This document shows, one piece after another, positions 53,380 to 63,411 of a DNA stretch of 64,000 bases. Numbering within the stretch: the first letter of the stretch is position 1; each line of letters begins with the position of its first letter. The notes under the pieces were generated by a model, which ran no database searches, was not told the DNA's origin, and saw only the letters and a program-made list of their open reading frames with translations. Origin of the DNA: Staphylococcus haemolyticus (GTDB taxonomy: Bacteria > Bacillota > Bacilli > Staphylococcales > Staphylococcaceae); assembly GCF_006094395.1 (NCBI RefSeq), contig NZ_CP035291.1, forward strand, positions 1,736,001 through 1,800,000, written 5' to 3'. Both the position numbers and the translations under genes were made by a program.

Positions 53380-55224
53380 TTACTCATCTTGCATCATTTG
53401 TTTAACACGTTTAGCTTCTTTTTCACGTAATGATTTATTTAAGATTTTCTTTCTTAAACGAATACTTTGAGGAGTAACCTCTACTAGTTCATCATCATTA
53501 ATATATTCTAAAGCTTCTTCAAGCGTAAGAATTCTTGGTCGGTTCATAGTTTGTGTTTGATCTTTAGTTGCTGAACGTACGTTTGTTTGATGTTTCGCTT
53601 TAGTAATATTAACAGTTAAATCATTTTCACGATTATGTTCACCAACAATCATACCTTCGTACACTTCAGTACCTGGCTCCATGAAGTTAACACCACGATC
53701 TTCTAAATTGATGATAGCGTATGCAGTTGCTTGACCTTGGTCCATTGAGATAAGCGCACCATTACGTCTACCTCCAATTTGTGCTTTAACACGAGGTCTG
53801 AACTCTTCGAATGTATGGTTGATAATACCATATCCACGAGTCATAGACATAAATTCAGTTGTGTATCCAATCATACCACGTGCAGGTACCATAAAGATTA
53901 AACGCGTTAATCCGTTATCAGTAGTCGACATGTCTAACATTTCACCTTTACGTGCACCTAATGATTCAATTACTGAACCTGCATTTTCAGAAGGCACTTC
54001 ACATTGAACACGTTCGAAAGGTTCACTTAGAACACCGTCAATTTCACGTAAAATAACTTGTGGCTTAGATACTTGAAGTTCAAAACCTTCACGTCTCATA
54101 TTCTCAATTAAGATAGATAAATGTAACTCACCACGACCTGCAACTACCCATGTATCAGGAGAATCAGTTGGCGTAACTTTTAATGAAACGTCTGTTTCAA
54201 GTTGTTGATCTAGACGTTCTTGGATTTGACGTGCAGTGACATAATCACCCTCACGTCCTGCAAATGGTGAATTATTTACTTTGAATGTCATTTCAAGAGT
54301 TGGTTCATCAATACGTAATACAGGGAGAGCTTCTTGGTGGTCTGTAGGTGTAACTGTTTCACCTACGTTAATATCTTCCATTCCTGAAACCGCAATTAAA
54401 TCACCAGCTTGTGCTTCTTCGATCTCTTCACGTTTCAATCCAAAATAACCGAAGATCTTAGTCACACGGAAATTCTTAACTGTACCGTCTAATTTAATAA
54501 GTGACACGTTATCACCGACACGCATTTTACCTCTAAATACGCGTCCTACACCAATACGTCCTACATAATCATTATAGTCTAATAATGCTACTTGGAATTG
54601 TAATGGTTCATCATGATTATCTAATGGCGCTGGAACATAATCTATGATTGTTTCATATAATGATTGCATGTTTTCATCTTGTTTCTCTGAATCAAGACTA
54701 GCAGTACCATTGACAGCTGATGCATATACTACTGGGAAGTCTAATTGTTCATCATTCGCTTCTAATTCGATAAATAAATCTAAAACTTCATCTACTACCC
54801 CTTCAGGTCTAGCTGATGGTTTGTCAATTTTATTTACTACTACAACGGGTTTTAAATCTTGTTCTAATGCTTTTTTTAGTACGAAACGTGTTTGAGGCAT
54901 TGTTCCCTCGTAAGCATCTACAACAAGTACAACACCGTCAACCATTTTCATAATACGTTCAACTTCGCCACCAAAGTCAGCATGTCCAGGTGTGTCTAAG
55001 ATGTTAATTCTTGTACCTTTATAGTCAATAGCAGTATTTTTAGCAAGAATTGTAATACCACGTTCTCTTTCTAAGTCATTAGAGTCCATTGCTCTTTCGT
55101 CAACATGTTCGTTCTCTCTGAAAATTCCAGATTGTTTTAGTAATTCATCTACTAAAGTAGTTTTACCATGGTCAACGTGCGCAATGATTGCAATATTACG
55201 TACATCTTCTCTTCTATTAGTCAT
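53380..55224 (-). CDS. typA: TypA/BipA ribosome-binding GTPase
   Basis: 614 residues. GTPase motifs G1 AHVDHGKT (15-22), G2 RERGITI (53-59), G3 [11 protein letters not shown]4 NKIDKP and G5 YASAVNG; EF-G-like domains follow, with a BipA-specific C-terminus ([21 protein letters not shown]). It binds 70S ribosomes and helps 50S assembly at low temperature and under stress. AAAGGAA lies before the ATG. Confidence 0.97.
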   Translation of the reverse strand: MTNRREDVRNIAIIAHVDHGKTTLVDELLKQSGIFRENEHVDERAMDSNDLERERGITILAKNTAIDYKGTRINILDTPGHADFGGEVERIMKMVDGVVLVVDAYEGTMPQTRFVLKKALEQDLKPVVVVNKIDKPSARPEGVVDEVLDLFIELEANDEQLDFPVVYASAVNGTASLDSEKQDENMQSLYETIIDYVPAPLDNHDEPLQFQVALLDYNDYVGRIGVGRVFRGKMRVGDNVSLIKLDGTVKNFRVTKIFGYFGLKREEIEEAQAGDLIAVSGMEDINVGETVTPTDHQEALPVLRIDEPTLEMTFKVNNSPFAGREGDYVTARQIQERLDQQLETDVSLKVTPTDSPDTWVVAGRGELHLSILIENMRREGFELQVSKPQVILREIDGVLSEPFERVQCEVPSENAGSVIESLGARKGEMLDMSTTDNGLTRLIFMVPARGMIGYTTEFMSMTRGYGIINHTFEEFRPRVKAQIGGRRNGALISMDQGQATAYAIINLEDRGVNFMEPGTEVYEGMIVGEHNRENDLTVNITKAKHQTNVRSATKDQTQTMNRPRILTLEEALEYINDDELVEVTPQSIRLRKKILNKSLREKEAKRVKQMMQDE

Positions 55225-55321
55225 TTTATTATTCCTTTCTCGAGTAAACTCCCACTTTTAATTACAACTTTTTTATTATATCATATTATTAGTAAAAGAT
55301 AACAAAAAGGTGGGGTATGGG

Positions 55322-55513
55322 ATGGAAAAACCTAAGTCTAAAGGTATATTTTGGGTGCTATCTATTATAGCAGTAATATTTTTAGTGCTTTTTAGTTTCA
55401 GCGTTGGAGCTGGTAGTATTCCAATGATGATTTTAACATTTATACTTTTCATTGCAACTTTTGGCGCTGGTTTCACGCTTAAAAAGAAATATCGTGAAAA
55501 TAACTGGCTTTAA
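55322..55513 (+). CDS. Small membrane protein, DUF5325-like
   Basis: 63 residues from the ATG at 55322 (AGGTGGGG upstream); a GTG four codons earlier overlaps this SD. Two transmembrane helices, FWVLSIIAVIFLVLFSFSVG and MMILTFILFIATFGAGFTLK, with a basic C-terminus (KKKYRENNWL). DUF5325-type proteins at this position are common next to typA in Bacillus and staphylococci. Function unknown. Confidence 0.8.
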   Translation: MEKPKSKGIFWVLSIIAVIFLVLFSFSVGAGSIPMMILTFILFIATFGAGFTLKKKYRENNWL

Positions 55514-55518
55514 TATAG

Positions 55519-55588
55519 AAAAATGTCTCGGTAGTAAAATTTGGAAGAAATTCACCTTTCAAAGTTGACTGACCGAGACATTTTTTAT
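55519..55588. terminator. Bidirectional terminator between the DUF5325 gene and suhB
   Basis: AAAATGTCTCGGTAGT and ACTGACCGAGACATTTTTT form a long stem with a loop of about 35 bases. Confidence 0.75.
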
Positions 55589-56400
55589 TTTCTAAAACGT
55601 TGATGTAACTCTGTTAATACTTCATTATGAGGATTTAAATAATTTTCTAGAATCTCATTATGCGTTGCTTTATTTCCAACTAAAATAGAATTAGCACTTT
55701 CAATAGTGAGTGGTTCCCCCATTAAATTACTTCCAATTCCACCAACTTCATTTAAAATAATCAAACCACCTGCAAAATCCCATGGTTGCAATCGCGGTGT
55801 AATATATGCAGCCAATTGCCCTCTAGCTACACTTATGATTTCTAACGCCGCACTTCCAAAAGCTCTACAACTTCTTGCTTGGTTTACAATTTCTGAAAAA
55901 ATGGGGCCCATTTTTGGCTTAGTAACCCAGTTTGGATTAATTCCTATTAAACTTTGGTTAAGTTGCGTGTTATCAATGGTTTTTAATTCATGATTGTTTT
56001 CAAAAGCACCTTCGCCAACTTTAGCATGGTATAGTACATCCTTCATTACATCATAAACTAAACCTGCATATGGCTTGCCATCTCGATAAATACCTATGGA
56101 AATCGCAAAGCCCTCTTGTTGATGAACAAAATTTAAAGTTCCATCAATTGGATCAACAACCCATACCACACCATTGATGTCTTCCATATGATGTCCATGT
56201 CCTTCCTCACCAATGACGCGATGATCAGGATAACTTCTTAAAATTGCATCGTATATATAGTTTTCAGTTGCTTTATCAACATTTGTTACTAAGTCGTTTG
56301 GGTTCGATTTCGTTTCAATACTTAAATCTTCTTTCATCATTATTCTAACTTTGTTGCCCGCTTCTAGTATTAAACCTTGTGCAAATTCATATAGTGACAT
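55585..56400 (-). CDS. suhB: Inositol monophosphatase family protein
   Basis: 271 residues. Motifs of the Li-sensitive phosphatase fold: VIGEEGHG (metal Glu), WVVDPIDGTLNFVHQ (DPIDGT), ISVARGQLAAY and WDFAGGLIILNEVGG (WDxAAG-type). It is probably a general sugar phosphatase or rRNA-processing factor; the substrate is unknown. The symbol suhB reflects family naming only. GGAGATGATGAT precedes the ATG. Confidence 0.9.
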   Translation of the reverse strand: MSLYEFAQGLILEAGNKVRIMMKEDLSIETKSNPNDLVTNVDKATENYIYDAILRSYPDHRVIGEEGHGHHMEDINGVVWVVDPIDGTLNFVHQQEGFAISIGIYRDGKPYAGLVYDVMKDVLYHAKVGEGAFENNHELKTIDNTQLNQSLIGINPNWVTKPKMGPIFSEIVNQARSCRAFGSAALEIISVARGQLAAYITPRLQPWDFAGGLIILNEVGGIGSNLMGEPLTIESANSILVGNKATHNEILENYLNPHNEVLTELHQRFRK

Positions 56401-56579
56401 ATCATCATCTCCTGTTGTCTTCTATTATACAGAATTTCTGGCAATATAATCTATACATCATTGTATACCTTATAATTGTGAGTTTAAACGCTTGAAACCT
56501 TAATTTTGCTTTTGGAATGATTGAGTCATTCTGTGCTACAATAACTTTAAATTAATTATTCTGAAAAGGAGCAACGCTA

Positions 56580-57191
56580 ATGACACAATATACATTTAAA
56601 CCTAAAGATTTCAAAGCGTTTGAAGTTGAAGGCTTAGATGCTCGAATGGAAGCATTAAATGAATATGTAAGACCTCAACTTAATCAATTAGGAGATTATT
56701 TTAGTGAATATTTCACTTCTCAAACTGGAGAAACTTTTTATGCACATGTTGCAAAACATGCTCGTAGAAGTGTAAATCCCCCTGTAGATACATGGGTAGC
56801 TTTTGCTCCAAATAAACGTGGATATAAGATGCTACCTCATTTCCAAATTGGTTTATTTAAAGACCATTTGTTTTTAATGTTCGGTGTTATGCATGAAGGT
56901 AAAGATAAAGCTGAACGTGTAAAAGTGTTTGATAAACACTTTGATGTGCTCAAACAATTGCCTGAGGATTATCAAGTGAGTTTAGACCACATGAAACCTG
57001 AAAAATCCTACATTAAAGATTTAAGTGACGATGAATTACATAAAGCAATTGATCGTGTTAAGAATGTTAAGAAAGGAGAGTTTTTCGTTGCACGCTCCCT
57101 CTCTCCTAAAGATGCTGAATTAAAATCTGATAAAGCCTTTCTATCTTTTGTAAAAGAAACTTTTGATGAATTTTTAAAATTCTATGAATAA
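56580..57191 (+). CDS. UPF0637/DUF1054 protein (YktB-like)
   Basis: 203 residues: [60 protein letters not shown] and [19 protein letters not shown]. It fits the DUF1054 family of Firmicutes (Bacillus YktB), of unknown function and a soluble alpha/beta fold. AAAGGAGCAACG precedes the ATG. Confidence 0.9.
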   Translation: MTQYTFKPKDFKAFEVEGLDARMEALNEYVRPQLNQLGDYFSEYFTSQTGETFYAHVAKHARRSVNPPVDTWVAFAPNKRGYKMLPHFQIGLFKDHLFLMFGVMHEGKDKAERVKVFDKHFDVLKQLPEDYQVSLDHMKPEKSYIKDLSDDELHKAIDRVKNVKKGEFFVARSLSPKDAELKSDKAFLSFVKETFDEFLKFYE

Positions 57192-57241
57192 ATAAAACAT
57201 TTAATTCAATATGAGTTGTAAACTATGTTTACCTTAGTAAA

Positions 57242-57274
57242 AGCCTGGGCCAATAATTCAATGACTCAGGCTAT
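57242..57274 (+). terminator. Terminator after the DUF1054 gene
   Basis: AGCCTGGG and CTCAGGCT flank a loop of about 16 bases; AT-rich sequence follows. Confidence 0.6.
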
Positions 57275-57283
57275 AAATATATA

Positions 57284-57472
57284 TTGGCAGTAGTTGACTG
57301 ATTTAAAAATGCACTTGTAACAAGCTTTTTTAATTCTAGTCATCCTTGCCTGGTGGGCGGGGCCACAGCAAAAAGAATTTCCTAAAGAAATTCTACAAGC
57401 TAAGCGAGTTGGGGGTACAACGAAATAAATTTTGAAAATATTATTTCTGTCCTACTCTCTTTTTTTACGTCC
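57284..57472. repeat. Intergenic staphylococcal repeat element
   Basis: The block from TTGGCAGTAGTTGACTGA through GCACTTGTAACAAGC, CTTGCCTGGTGGGCGGGGCC, GAATTTC-CTAAA-GAAATTC, GCGAGTTGGGGGTACAACG and TTATTTCTGTCC resembles the short GC-rich repeats dispersed between staphylococcal genes. It ends in GAAATAAATTTTGAAAATATTATTTC followed by a T-run, so it may double as a terminator. The 350-base gap (57192-57541) contains no gene. Confidence 0.5.
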
Positions 57473-57479
57473 AATTTTA

Positions 57480-57493
57480 TTAGGTTGACCTAA
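57480..57493. promoter_or_regulatory. MntR/DtxR-type operator upstream of mntH
   Basis: TTAGGT-TG-ACCTAA is a perfect palindrome 49 bases before the mntH ATG. DtxR-family manganese regulators bind such TTAGGTTxxCCTAA boxes, so Mn-dependent repression is expected. Confidence 0.72.
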
Positions 57494-57541
57494 AAATAAA
57501 GTTGGATTATTATAAAATAAATTAGTTTAAGGAGTTTTTTC

Positions 57542-58882
57542 ATGGGTGTAATAGACAACAAAGAACAACGTAGTTTAGATGAAATTAATAGCACAATCGA
57601 ATTTAATGACTCGCAACGTACTAGTCAGAAATTTTTAGCTTTTCTAGGACCAGGTTTACTTGTAGCGGTTGGTTATATGGATCCAGGAAATTGGATTACA
57701 TCAATGCAAGGTGGCGCACAATTTGGTTATACTTTATTATTTGTAATTTTAATATCTAGCTTATCAGCAATGTTGTTACAAAGTATGACTGTTCGTTTAG
57801 GTATCGCTACTGATAAAGATTTAGCACAAATGACTCGTCACTATTTAAACAAACCAACTGCAATTATATTTTGGGTGATTGCTGAACTTGCAATCATTGC
57901 CACTGATATTGCTGAAGTAATCGGAAGCGCGATTGCTTTGGATTTACTTTTTAATATTCCTTTAATCATAGGTGCTTTAATAACAGTTTTTGACGTATTT
58001 TTATTACTTTTTATAATGAAATTTGGTTTTAGAAAGATTGAAGCAATCGTCGGTACTTTAATCTTTACTGTACTAATGATTTTTGTATTTGAAGTTTACA
58101 TTTCATCTCCAAATTTAATTGAAATACTTAACGGATTTGTTCCACATTATCAAATTATTGCTAATCATAGTATCTTGTATATTGCATTAGGCATTATTGG
58201 CGCTACAATTATGCCTCATAATTTATATTTGCACTCATCAATCGTGCAATCACGTAAGTATAATCGCCATAGCTTTACTGAAAAAGCTCAAGCGATTAAA
58301 TTCGCAACAATTGATTCTAATATTCAATTAAGTATCGCATTTATTGTAAATTGCTTACTACTTGTTCTAGGGGCAGCTTTATTTTATGGCGTCAATTCAA
58401 ATAACATAGGTGGTTTCTATGATTTATATCAAGCTTTAAGAACACAACCTGTGTTGGGTGTTGTAATGGGAAGTATAATGAGTACACTATTCGCAATAGC
58501 ATTATTAGCATCTGGTCAAAATTCAACAATCACTGGTACACTCGCAGGTCAAATAGTTATGGAAGGGTTCTTAAAACTTTCTATACCAAATTGGATGAGA
58601 CGCTTAGTCACAAGGAGTTTGGCTGTCATTCCTGTTTTACTATGTCTTGTTATTTTCCGGGGCAATGAGTCTAAAATGGAACAATTGCTAGTATTTTCAC
58701 AAGTGTTCTTAAGTATTGCACTACCTTTCTCATTAATACCTCTGCAATTAGCCACAAGTAATGAAAAATTAATGGGTCCGTTTAAAAATAAAAAGTGGGT
58801 TAACATATGCGCTTGGGGTTTAATCATCATACTGAGTTTCCTCAACATTTATCTAATAATAGAAACCTTTAAAGAATTATAA
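57542..58882 (+). CDS. mntH: Nramp-type manganese transporter MntH
   Basis: 446 residues with about 11 transmembrane helices. TM1 holds MDPGNW (46-51) and TM6 [12 protein letters not shown], the two metal-binding unwound motifs of Nramp transporters. It imports Mn2+ (and Fe2+) with protons. AAGGAG lies 6 bases before the ATG and a MntR-type box upstream. The terminator at 58878 is bidirectional. Confidence 0.95.
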   Translation: MGVIDNKEQRSLDEINSTIEFNDSQRTSQKFLAFLGPGLLVAVGYMDPGNWITSMQGGAQFGYTLLFVILISSLSAMLLQSMTVRLGIATDKDLAQMTRHYLNKPTAIIFWVIAELAIIATDIAEVIGSAIALDLLFNIPLIIGALITVFDVFLLLFIMKFGFRKIEAIVGTLIFTVLMIFVFEVYISSPNLIEILNGFVPHYQIIANHSILYIALGIIGATIMPHNLYLHSSIVQSRKYNRHSFTEKAQAIKFATIDSNIQLSIAFIVNCLLLVLGAALFYGVNSNNIGGFYDLYQALRTQPVLGVVMGSIMSTLFAIALLASGQNSTITGTLAGQIVMEGFLKLSIPNWMRRLVTRSLAVIPVLLCLVIFRGNESKMEQLLVFSQVFLSIALPFSLIPLQLATSNEKLMGPFKNKKWVNICAWGLIIILSFLNIYLIIETFKEL

Positions 58883-58928
58883 AAAAATCTAACGATTTAG
58901 CATTATAAATACTAAGTCGTTAGATTTT
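58878..58928. terminator. Bidirectional terminator after mntH
   Basis: AAAAATCTAACGA, internal TTAG...CTAA pairing, TCGTTAGATTTT. Confidence 0.8.
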
Positions 58929-58939
58929 AGTTTTATATT

Positions 58940-59425
58940 TTAATAAATATATGGATCATCTTTCTTACGTTCATTATATGATTTTTCAGTTTGCCATTCA
59001 TCCATTTTTACTTTTGTTGATTTAGGTTTTTGTTTTGGTTGATTAGGATCCTTTTTAACAAATAGCATGATTGCTACAACAATCCACAATATTCCTGCAA
59101 TTAAACTCATATTAAATATACCTACTAATGCTGCGACAATTAAAAGACAACCTGCTAAAATAGGACGACCTTTAATGATTAACATACCAATAATGCCTAA
59201 CAACGTTGAAAAGATTAATGTTCCCATAGAAAAAGCCATAGCAAAGTTGACCATTTCAGGTGTAACTTTAACATCTTGATTTCCAAATTGTTTTAGCATT
59301 TGTTGATATTGTTCAGTATTATTGTTATTTCTAACCATAAAGTAAGATAGTGATGACATAATTAAATAAATAATACTTAAACCACAAGCAATCCATCCAA
59401 GAATTAACTCTACTTTTCTACTCAC
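58940..59425 (-). CDS. DUF4064 membrane protein
   Basis: 161 residues from the GTG at 59425 (GGAGG 8 bases upstream; an ATG five codons earlier sits on the SD). Four hydrophobic helices (ILGWIACGLSIIYLIMSSLS; NFAMAFSMGTLIFSTLLGII; ILAGCLLIVAALVGIFNMSL; LIAGILWIVVAIMLFV) and a charged tail. A second, longer DUF4064-like protein lies at 61063-62265 on the other side of an IS element. Function unknown. Confidence 0.85.
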   Translation of the reverse strand: MSRKVELILGWIACGLSIIYLIMSSLSYFMVRNNNNTEQYQQMLKQFGNQDVKVTPEMVNFAMAFSMGTLIFSTLLGIIGMLIIKGRPILAGCLLIVAALVGIFNMSLIAGILWIVVAIMLFVKKDPNQPKQKPKSTKVKMDEWQTEKSYNERKKDDPYIY

Positions 59426-59498
59426 TTTCTTAGCCTCCATTATTAAAGTATTTAATTAAATCATACTAAAATTGTAATCTATTTGCGACTAACTTCAT

Positions 59499-59506
59499 GA
59501 ATTAAA
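59499..59506. repeat. 8-bp target-site duplication, left copy
   Basis: GAATTAAA directly before the left IS end; the identical octamer follows the right end at 60996-61003. Confidence 0.85.
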
Positions 59507-60995
59507 GGTTCTATAATAAATTGGACTGATGACAAAATTCATCAGTCCAATTTTTATGTTTTTGAATAGAAAAAAGGCGCAATTACCTCTATAATTATTA
59601 GCTACCAAACAAAATAAAAAAGAAAGGTAATGCGCCTATGTGTAAGTCTATATTAAAAACATTAAGAATTAAAGATAAAAATATCAATTTTTCAGACGAA
59701 GTGATTGAGAAAAAATATAAAGGACGAATGAGCCTGTTTTATTATGCCGAGCTCACTTATCAACCTACATATTGTGAAAATTGTTTAGCTAAAAATGATA
59801 ATTTCTCTATAGTAAAAAATGGTAAGAAAACCTCAACGATTACTTTGCTTAAAATTATGGAAATGCCCGCTTATTTAAATCTTCAAAAACAAAGATTTTA
59901 TTGTAAAACATGCGATAGTCATTTTACTGCTAAATCTAATATTGTCGACGCTCATTGCTTTATTTCAAATAAAACAAAACTTGCAGTTTTAAATAAAGCA
60001 CAAGAATGCCGCTCTCAAAAATCTATCGCTAAGTCATGCTTAATATCATCAATGACTGTGTCTAGAGTGATTAATCAAGCGGCAAGCGACGTAGGTCAGT
60101 CTTCTTTTGATGCTTTACCTGAACACTTAATGATGGACGAATTTAAAAGTGTTAAAAATGTAACTGGGAAAATGAGCTTTATTTATGCAGATGCTGTATC
60201 GCACCGCATCGTAGATGTGGTAGCGGATCGTAAGTTAAAATCGTTAAAAGATCATTTTTATCGCTATTCTTTGAAACTAAGACAAAAAGTCAAAACAGTA
60301 ACGATTGATATGTATGAACCATATATGTCGCTAATCAAGCAATTATTTCCTAACGCGAAGATTATTATTGATCGTTTTCATATTGTTCAATCCTTAAATC
60401 GAGCGTTAAATATGTCTAGAGTTCATGTAATGAATTGTTATAGGGCCTCAAATAGACCGCTTTATAATAAATATAAAAGTTATTGGAAATTATTTCTTAA
60501 ACCTTTTGAAACGCTAGAGGCATTTAATTATCGTAAAGTCCATTTATTTAAAGAGTGGAAAACTGAAAAAGGCATTGTAAATTACTTATTAGATGTAGAT
60601 GAAGAATTATATAATACATATCACTACGTTCATGAGCTAAGACGATTTTTAAAAGAAAACCAAATAGAGAAATTTAATCATAAACTCTTTTCTATTCATC
60701 TTTCAGATGTGTGTCCTAAATTACGCCCAGTCATTAGAACTTTAAGACGATTAGCAACTTTCATTGAAAATACTATGACATATTCTAACCTGACCAACGG
60801 TCCGTTAGAAGGAATTAATAATAAAATCAAACTCATTAAAAGGGTATCTTTTGGTTATAGAAATTATGATAATTTACGTAATAGAATTATTATAACTTCG
60901 CGACTATTTGCCTCAACAACAAAAAAAGAGATTAAACAACCTAAGGTTGCTTAATCTCAATATTAGGACTCATCAGTCCGATTTGACATAGAGCC
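59507..60995. mobile_element. Complete ISL3-family insertion sequence (1489 bp)
   Basis: Left end GGTTCTATAATAAATTGGAC and right end (reverse complement) GGCTCTATGTCAAATCGGAC are imperfect inverted repeats, and both continue TGATGA. 8-bp direct repeats GAATTAAA flank it, as expected for ISL3. The length and the transposase match the IS1181/ISSha1 group of staphylococci. Both ends carry hairpins: TTGGACTGATGA and TCATCAGTCCAA plus TTTTT at the left, and GGACT-CATC-AGTCC at the right. The left one is a terminator that would block read-through into tnp. The intact tnp and TSD suggest a recent insertion between two DUF4064 genes. Confidence 0.92.
59638..60954 (+). CDS. ISL3-family transposase
   Basis: 438 residues, full length and without frameshift. 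N-terminal zinc-binding cysteines (CENCLAKND; FYCKTCDSHF) and an HTH (QKSIAKSCLISSMTVSRVIN) precede the DDE catalytic domain: MMDEFKSV, TIDMYEPYMSLIKQLFPNAK plus IIIDRFHIVQSLNRAL, and the C-terminal NGPLEGINNKIKLIKR (Glu). AAAGAAAGG before the ATG. It catalyses cut-and-paste movement of the IS. Confidence 0.95.
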   Translation: MCKSILKTLRIKDKNINFSDEVIEKKYKGRMSLFYYAELTYQPTYCENCLAKNDNFSIVKNGKKTSTITLLKIMEMPAYLNLQKQRFYCKTCDSHFTAKSNIVDAHCFISNKTKLAVLNKAQECRSQKSIAKSCLISSMTVSRVINQAASDVGQSSFDALPEHLMMDEFKSVKNVTGKMSFIYADAVSHRIVDVVADRKLKSLKDHFYRYSLKLRQKVKTVTIDMYEPYMSLIKQLFPNAKIIIDRFHIVQSLNRALNMSRVHVMNCYRASNRPLYNKYKSYWKLFLKPFETLEAFNYRKVHLFKEWKTEKGIVNYLLDVDEELYNTYHYVHELRRFLKENQIEKFNHKLFSIHLSDVCPKLRPVIRTLRRLATFIENTMTYSNLTNGPLEGINNKIKLIKRVSFGYRNYDNLRNRIIITSRLFASTTKKEIKQPKVA

Positions 60996-61003
60996 GAATT
61001 AAA
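60996..61003. repeat. 8-bp target-site duplication, right copy
   Basis: GAATTAAA immediately after the right IS end; matches the left copy. Confidence 0.85.
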
Positions 61004-61018
61004 TTGTGGATATTGACA

Positions 61019-61055
61019 CAAAAACGGTTAAGCCATATATGGTTAACCGTTTTAA
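61019..61055. terminator. Bidirectional terminator before the second DUF4064 gene
   Basis: AAAACGGTTAA, 11-base loop, TTAACCGTTTT. Confidence 0.82.
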
Positions 61056-61062
61056 GTGTATA

Positions 61063-62265
61063 TTAGTTTTTATTATCTTCTTCTTGGTTATTGACGTCTT
61101 TCTCTGATTCGATATCATCTTTATTCAAGATTTGTTTACGTTCTTCATAGTTCATACGACGTTGACTAACAGCACTTGGTTGATTTTTACGACGCTCTTT
61201 CATACGTTGATTATAAGCTTTGCGCTTTTCTTTTTTCTTAGCTTTAAGTTCAGCTTTTTCTCTCTTACGTTGTGCTTTTTCTTCTCTTTTATCAACTTTT
61301 GGCTCAGTATCTACTACATTTTCAGCAAAATCGTAAGACTCTTCATCACTAGTGTTATCAAATTGTGATTTTTTATTCGCTTTTTTGTTGTATTTAGCCT
61401 GTCTAGAGAGTACTCCCGTTGCTTCAACATCATCAGCATCCGATTGATACTCTCCAGTAATTGCACGTTTTGGATATTGATTATATTTATCTTCCTCAGT
61501 ATCAGTTGCTAAATCTTGCTCTTCATCTTTACGAATCGTTGTTTCATCGTAGTTGTTATCTCGATAATTACTATCGATATCATCATTGTAATAAGGTTTT
61601 TTACGACGTGTACGACGTTCAGATTTTTTGGTTTTAGGTGGTGATTCAACATAGTCTTCATCATAATCATTATATTGATTATGATCGTCGTAATCATAGT
61701 CATCATTAATATTTCTATTAGATCCATAATATCGATCATCATATTCATCTCTAGGATAATATTGATTTTCATAACCATGTGATGGACCATACATAGGTAC
61801 TGTCTCGACCTTGCTCTTCCTTGCAAACATCATGATTGCAATAATAAAGAAGAAAATAGGAATAATTAATGTTACGAAAAATAAAACTAATGGCAATGTA
61901 ATAATTGAGGCAATTAAAAACAAGAATCCAGAAAGTATTCTCATATTCATAGATATAAGTGCTAAAAATGAAATAAGCAAACACACTATGAAATAAACTA
62001 TAATTGCCCATACACCATTTTGTAACCAAATTACAAATTGTGTTGTATTTAAACTATTATTTGTTAAAATTTGCTGAATTAGTTCATTACTATTCATTGA
62101 GTTTTCAAGATTTTGAATTGATGTATCATTACTAAATGACACGAGTGCAATAAACATTGTAATAACCGTCAATATAAGTAAGAAAATCCAACTAAACCAA
62201 CCTAAAAGTTTTTCAGTCAGACGACTCACAGGCCGTTTGATTTGCGTGTAACGTTCTCCTGACAT
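61063..62265 (-). CDS. DUF4064-like membrane protein with a long charged cytoplasmic tail
   Basis: 400 residues. Four hydrophobic helices in the first ~150 (LLGWFSWIFLLILTVITMFI; FVIWLQNGVWAIIVYFIVCL; LSGFLFLIASIITLPLVLFF; TLIIPIFFFIIAIMMFARKS), then a ~250-residue tail that is Asp/Tyr/Asn-rich (about 170-250) and Lys/Arg/Glu-rich (about 330-400: KREEKAQRKREKAELKAKKK). The short paralogue at 58940 lacks the tail. Function unknown; the tail could bind RNA or act as a scaffold. GGAGTTG lies before the ATG. Confidence 0.8.
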   Translation of the reverse strand: MSGERYTQIKRPVSRLTEKLLGWFSWIFLLILTVITMFIALVSFSNDTSIQNLENSMNSNELIQQILTNNSLNTTQFVIWLQNGVWAIIVYFIVCLLISFLALISMNMRILSGFLFLIASIITLPLVLFFVTLIIPIFFFIIAIMMFARKSKVETVPMYGPSHGYENQYYPRDEYDDRYYGSNRNINDDYDYDDHNQYNDYDEDYVESPPKTKKSERRTRRKKPYYNDDIDSNYRDNNYDETTIRKDEEQDLATDTEEDKYNQYPKRAITGEYQSDADDVEATGVLSRQAKYNKKANKKSQFDNTSDEESYDFAENVVDTEPKVDKREEKAQRKREKAELKAKKKEKRKAYNQRMKERRKNQPSAVSQRRMNYEERKQILNKDDIESEKDVNNQEEDNKN

Positions 62266-62337
62266 GTATTACAACTCCTTATTTTACTTATCAAATAATT
62301 ATATCTAATTCATTATAAAATAACTACTATTTATAGT

Positions 62338-63411
62338 CTATTTTAAAGACATTTTAAAGTTTAAGAAACTTTCGTTATATTCTCCCAAAGTTTTAGGACC
62401 TAAATCTTTGTAGACTTCTAATCGTGATTGCTCTTTTTGGGTAGGATAAAAACGATGATCATCTCTAACTTCTTTAGGTAATAACTGACGAGCCGCTTTA
62501 TTTGGTGTAGCATATCCGACCCATTCTGTATTTTGTTTATTATTTTTAGCATCAAGAAGGAAATTCATAAATTTATAAGCCCCTTCTTTATTCTGGGCGG
62601 TTTTAGGAATAACCATATTATCAAACCATAGGTTAGATCCTTCTTTTGGAATAACATAATTATATTTATTACTATCTTGCACTAAAGGAGCTGCAACACC
62701 ACTCCATACTACTGCAATATTTCCCTCATTTTGTTCAAGCATCATTGTGACTTCGTCTCCAACAACGCCACGAACTTGTGGTGTAAGGTGATTCAAATCT
62801 TTCTCTGCTTCTTTTAAATGACTTGGATTTGTATCATTTAAACTATATCCTAATTTGTTCAAAGCTAATCCCATAATTTCTCGTGCACCATCAACTAATA
62901 AAATGTCATTTTTATATTTAGGCTGATATAATGCTTGCCAACTACTAAAGTCTTCATTTGGGTAAACCTTTTTATTATATAAGATGCCTACAGTACCAAA
63001 GAAATAAGGTAGTGAATACTTATTATGTCTATCATATGACATGTTCATGTAATCAGAATCTAAATTTTTTATATTTGGAATTTTACTATGATCTAGTGGT
63101 TCCAATAAATTTTCACGCTTCAATTTCTGAACGGTATATTCACTAGGAAATGCCACATCATAATGGGTTCCACCATTTCGAATTTTAGCTTCCATGGCCT
63201 CATTAGAATCAAACGTTTCATATATAACTTGAATACCAGTTTCTTTCTCAAATTGTTTAATTAAAGCGGGGTCTATATATTCTCCCCAATTATACACGTA
63301 TATCTTTTCACCAGTACCAGTATTATCCTGCGATTTAAACCAGTGACTTATACCTAAGCATATTAATCCAACGACAATTGCACCTAATATTAACTGTAAA
63401 AATTGCTTCAC
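62338..63411 (-). CDS. potD: Spermidine/putrescine ABC transporter substrate-binding protein
   Basis: 357 residues from a GTG overlapping the potC stop by 4 bases (GTGA). An N-terminal hydrophobic anchor (FLQLILGAIVVGLICLGISH) lacks a clean lipobox, although a Cys lies in it. The PotD/F fold follows: YNWGEYIDPALIKQFEKETG, THYDVAFPSEYTVQKLKREN, VWSGVAAPL and WFDNMVIPKTAQNK. It captures polyamines for the PotABC transporter. Confidence 0.92.
   Translation of the reverse strand: MKQFLQLILGAIVVGLICLGISHWFKSQDNTGTGEKIYVYNWGEYIDPALIKQFEKETGIQVIYETFDSNEAMEAKIRNGGTHYDVAFPSEYTVQKLKRENLLEPLDHSKIPNIKNLDSDYMNMSYDRHNKYSLPYFFGTVGILYNKKVYPNEDFSSWQALYQPKYKNDILLVDGAREIMGLALNKLGYSLNDTNPSHLKEAEKDLNHLTPQVRGVVGDEVTMMLEQNEGNIAVVWSGVAAPLVQDSNKYNYVIPKEGSNLWFDNMVIPKTAQNKEGAYKFMNFLLDAKNNKQNTEWVGYATPNKAARQLLPKEVRDDHRFYPTQKEQSRLEVYKDLGPKTLGEYNESFLNFKMSLK

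Noticed and set aside
61509-61826. 105-codon minus-strand frame rich in Met/Ile
   Set aside because: Shadow of the Asp/Asn/Tyr-rich tail of the DUF4064-like gene in another frame; composition follows directly from GAT/AAT codons.
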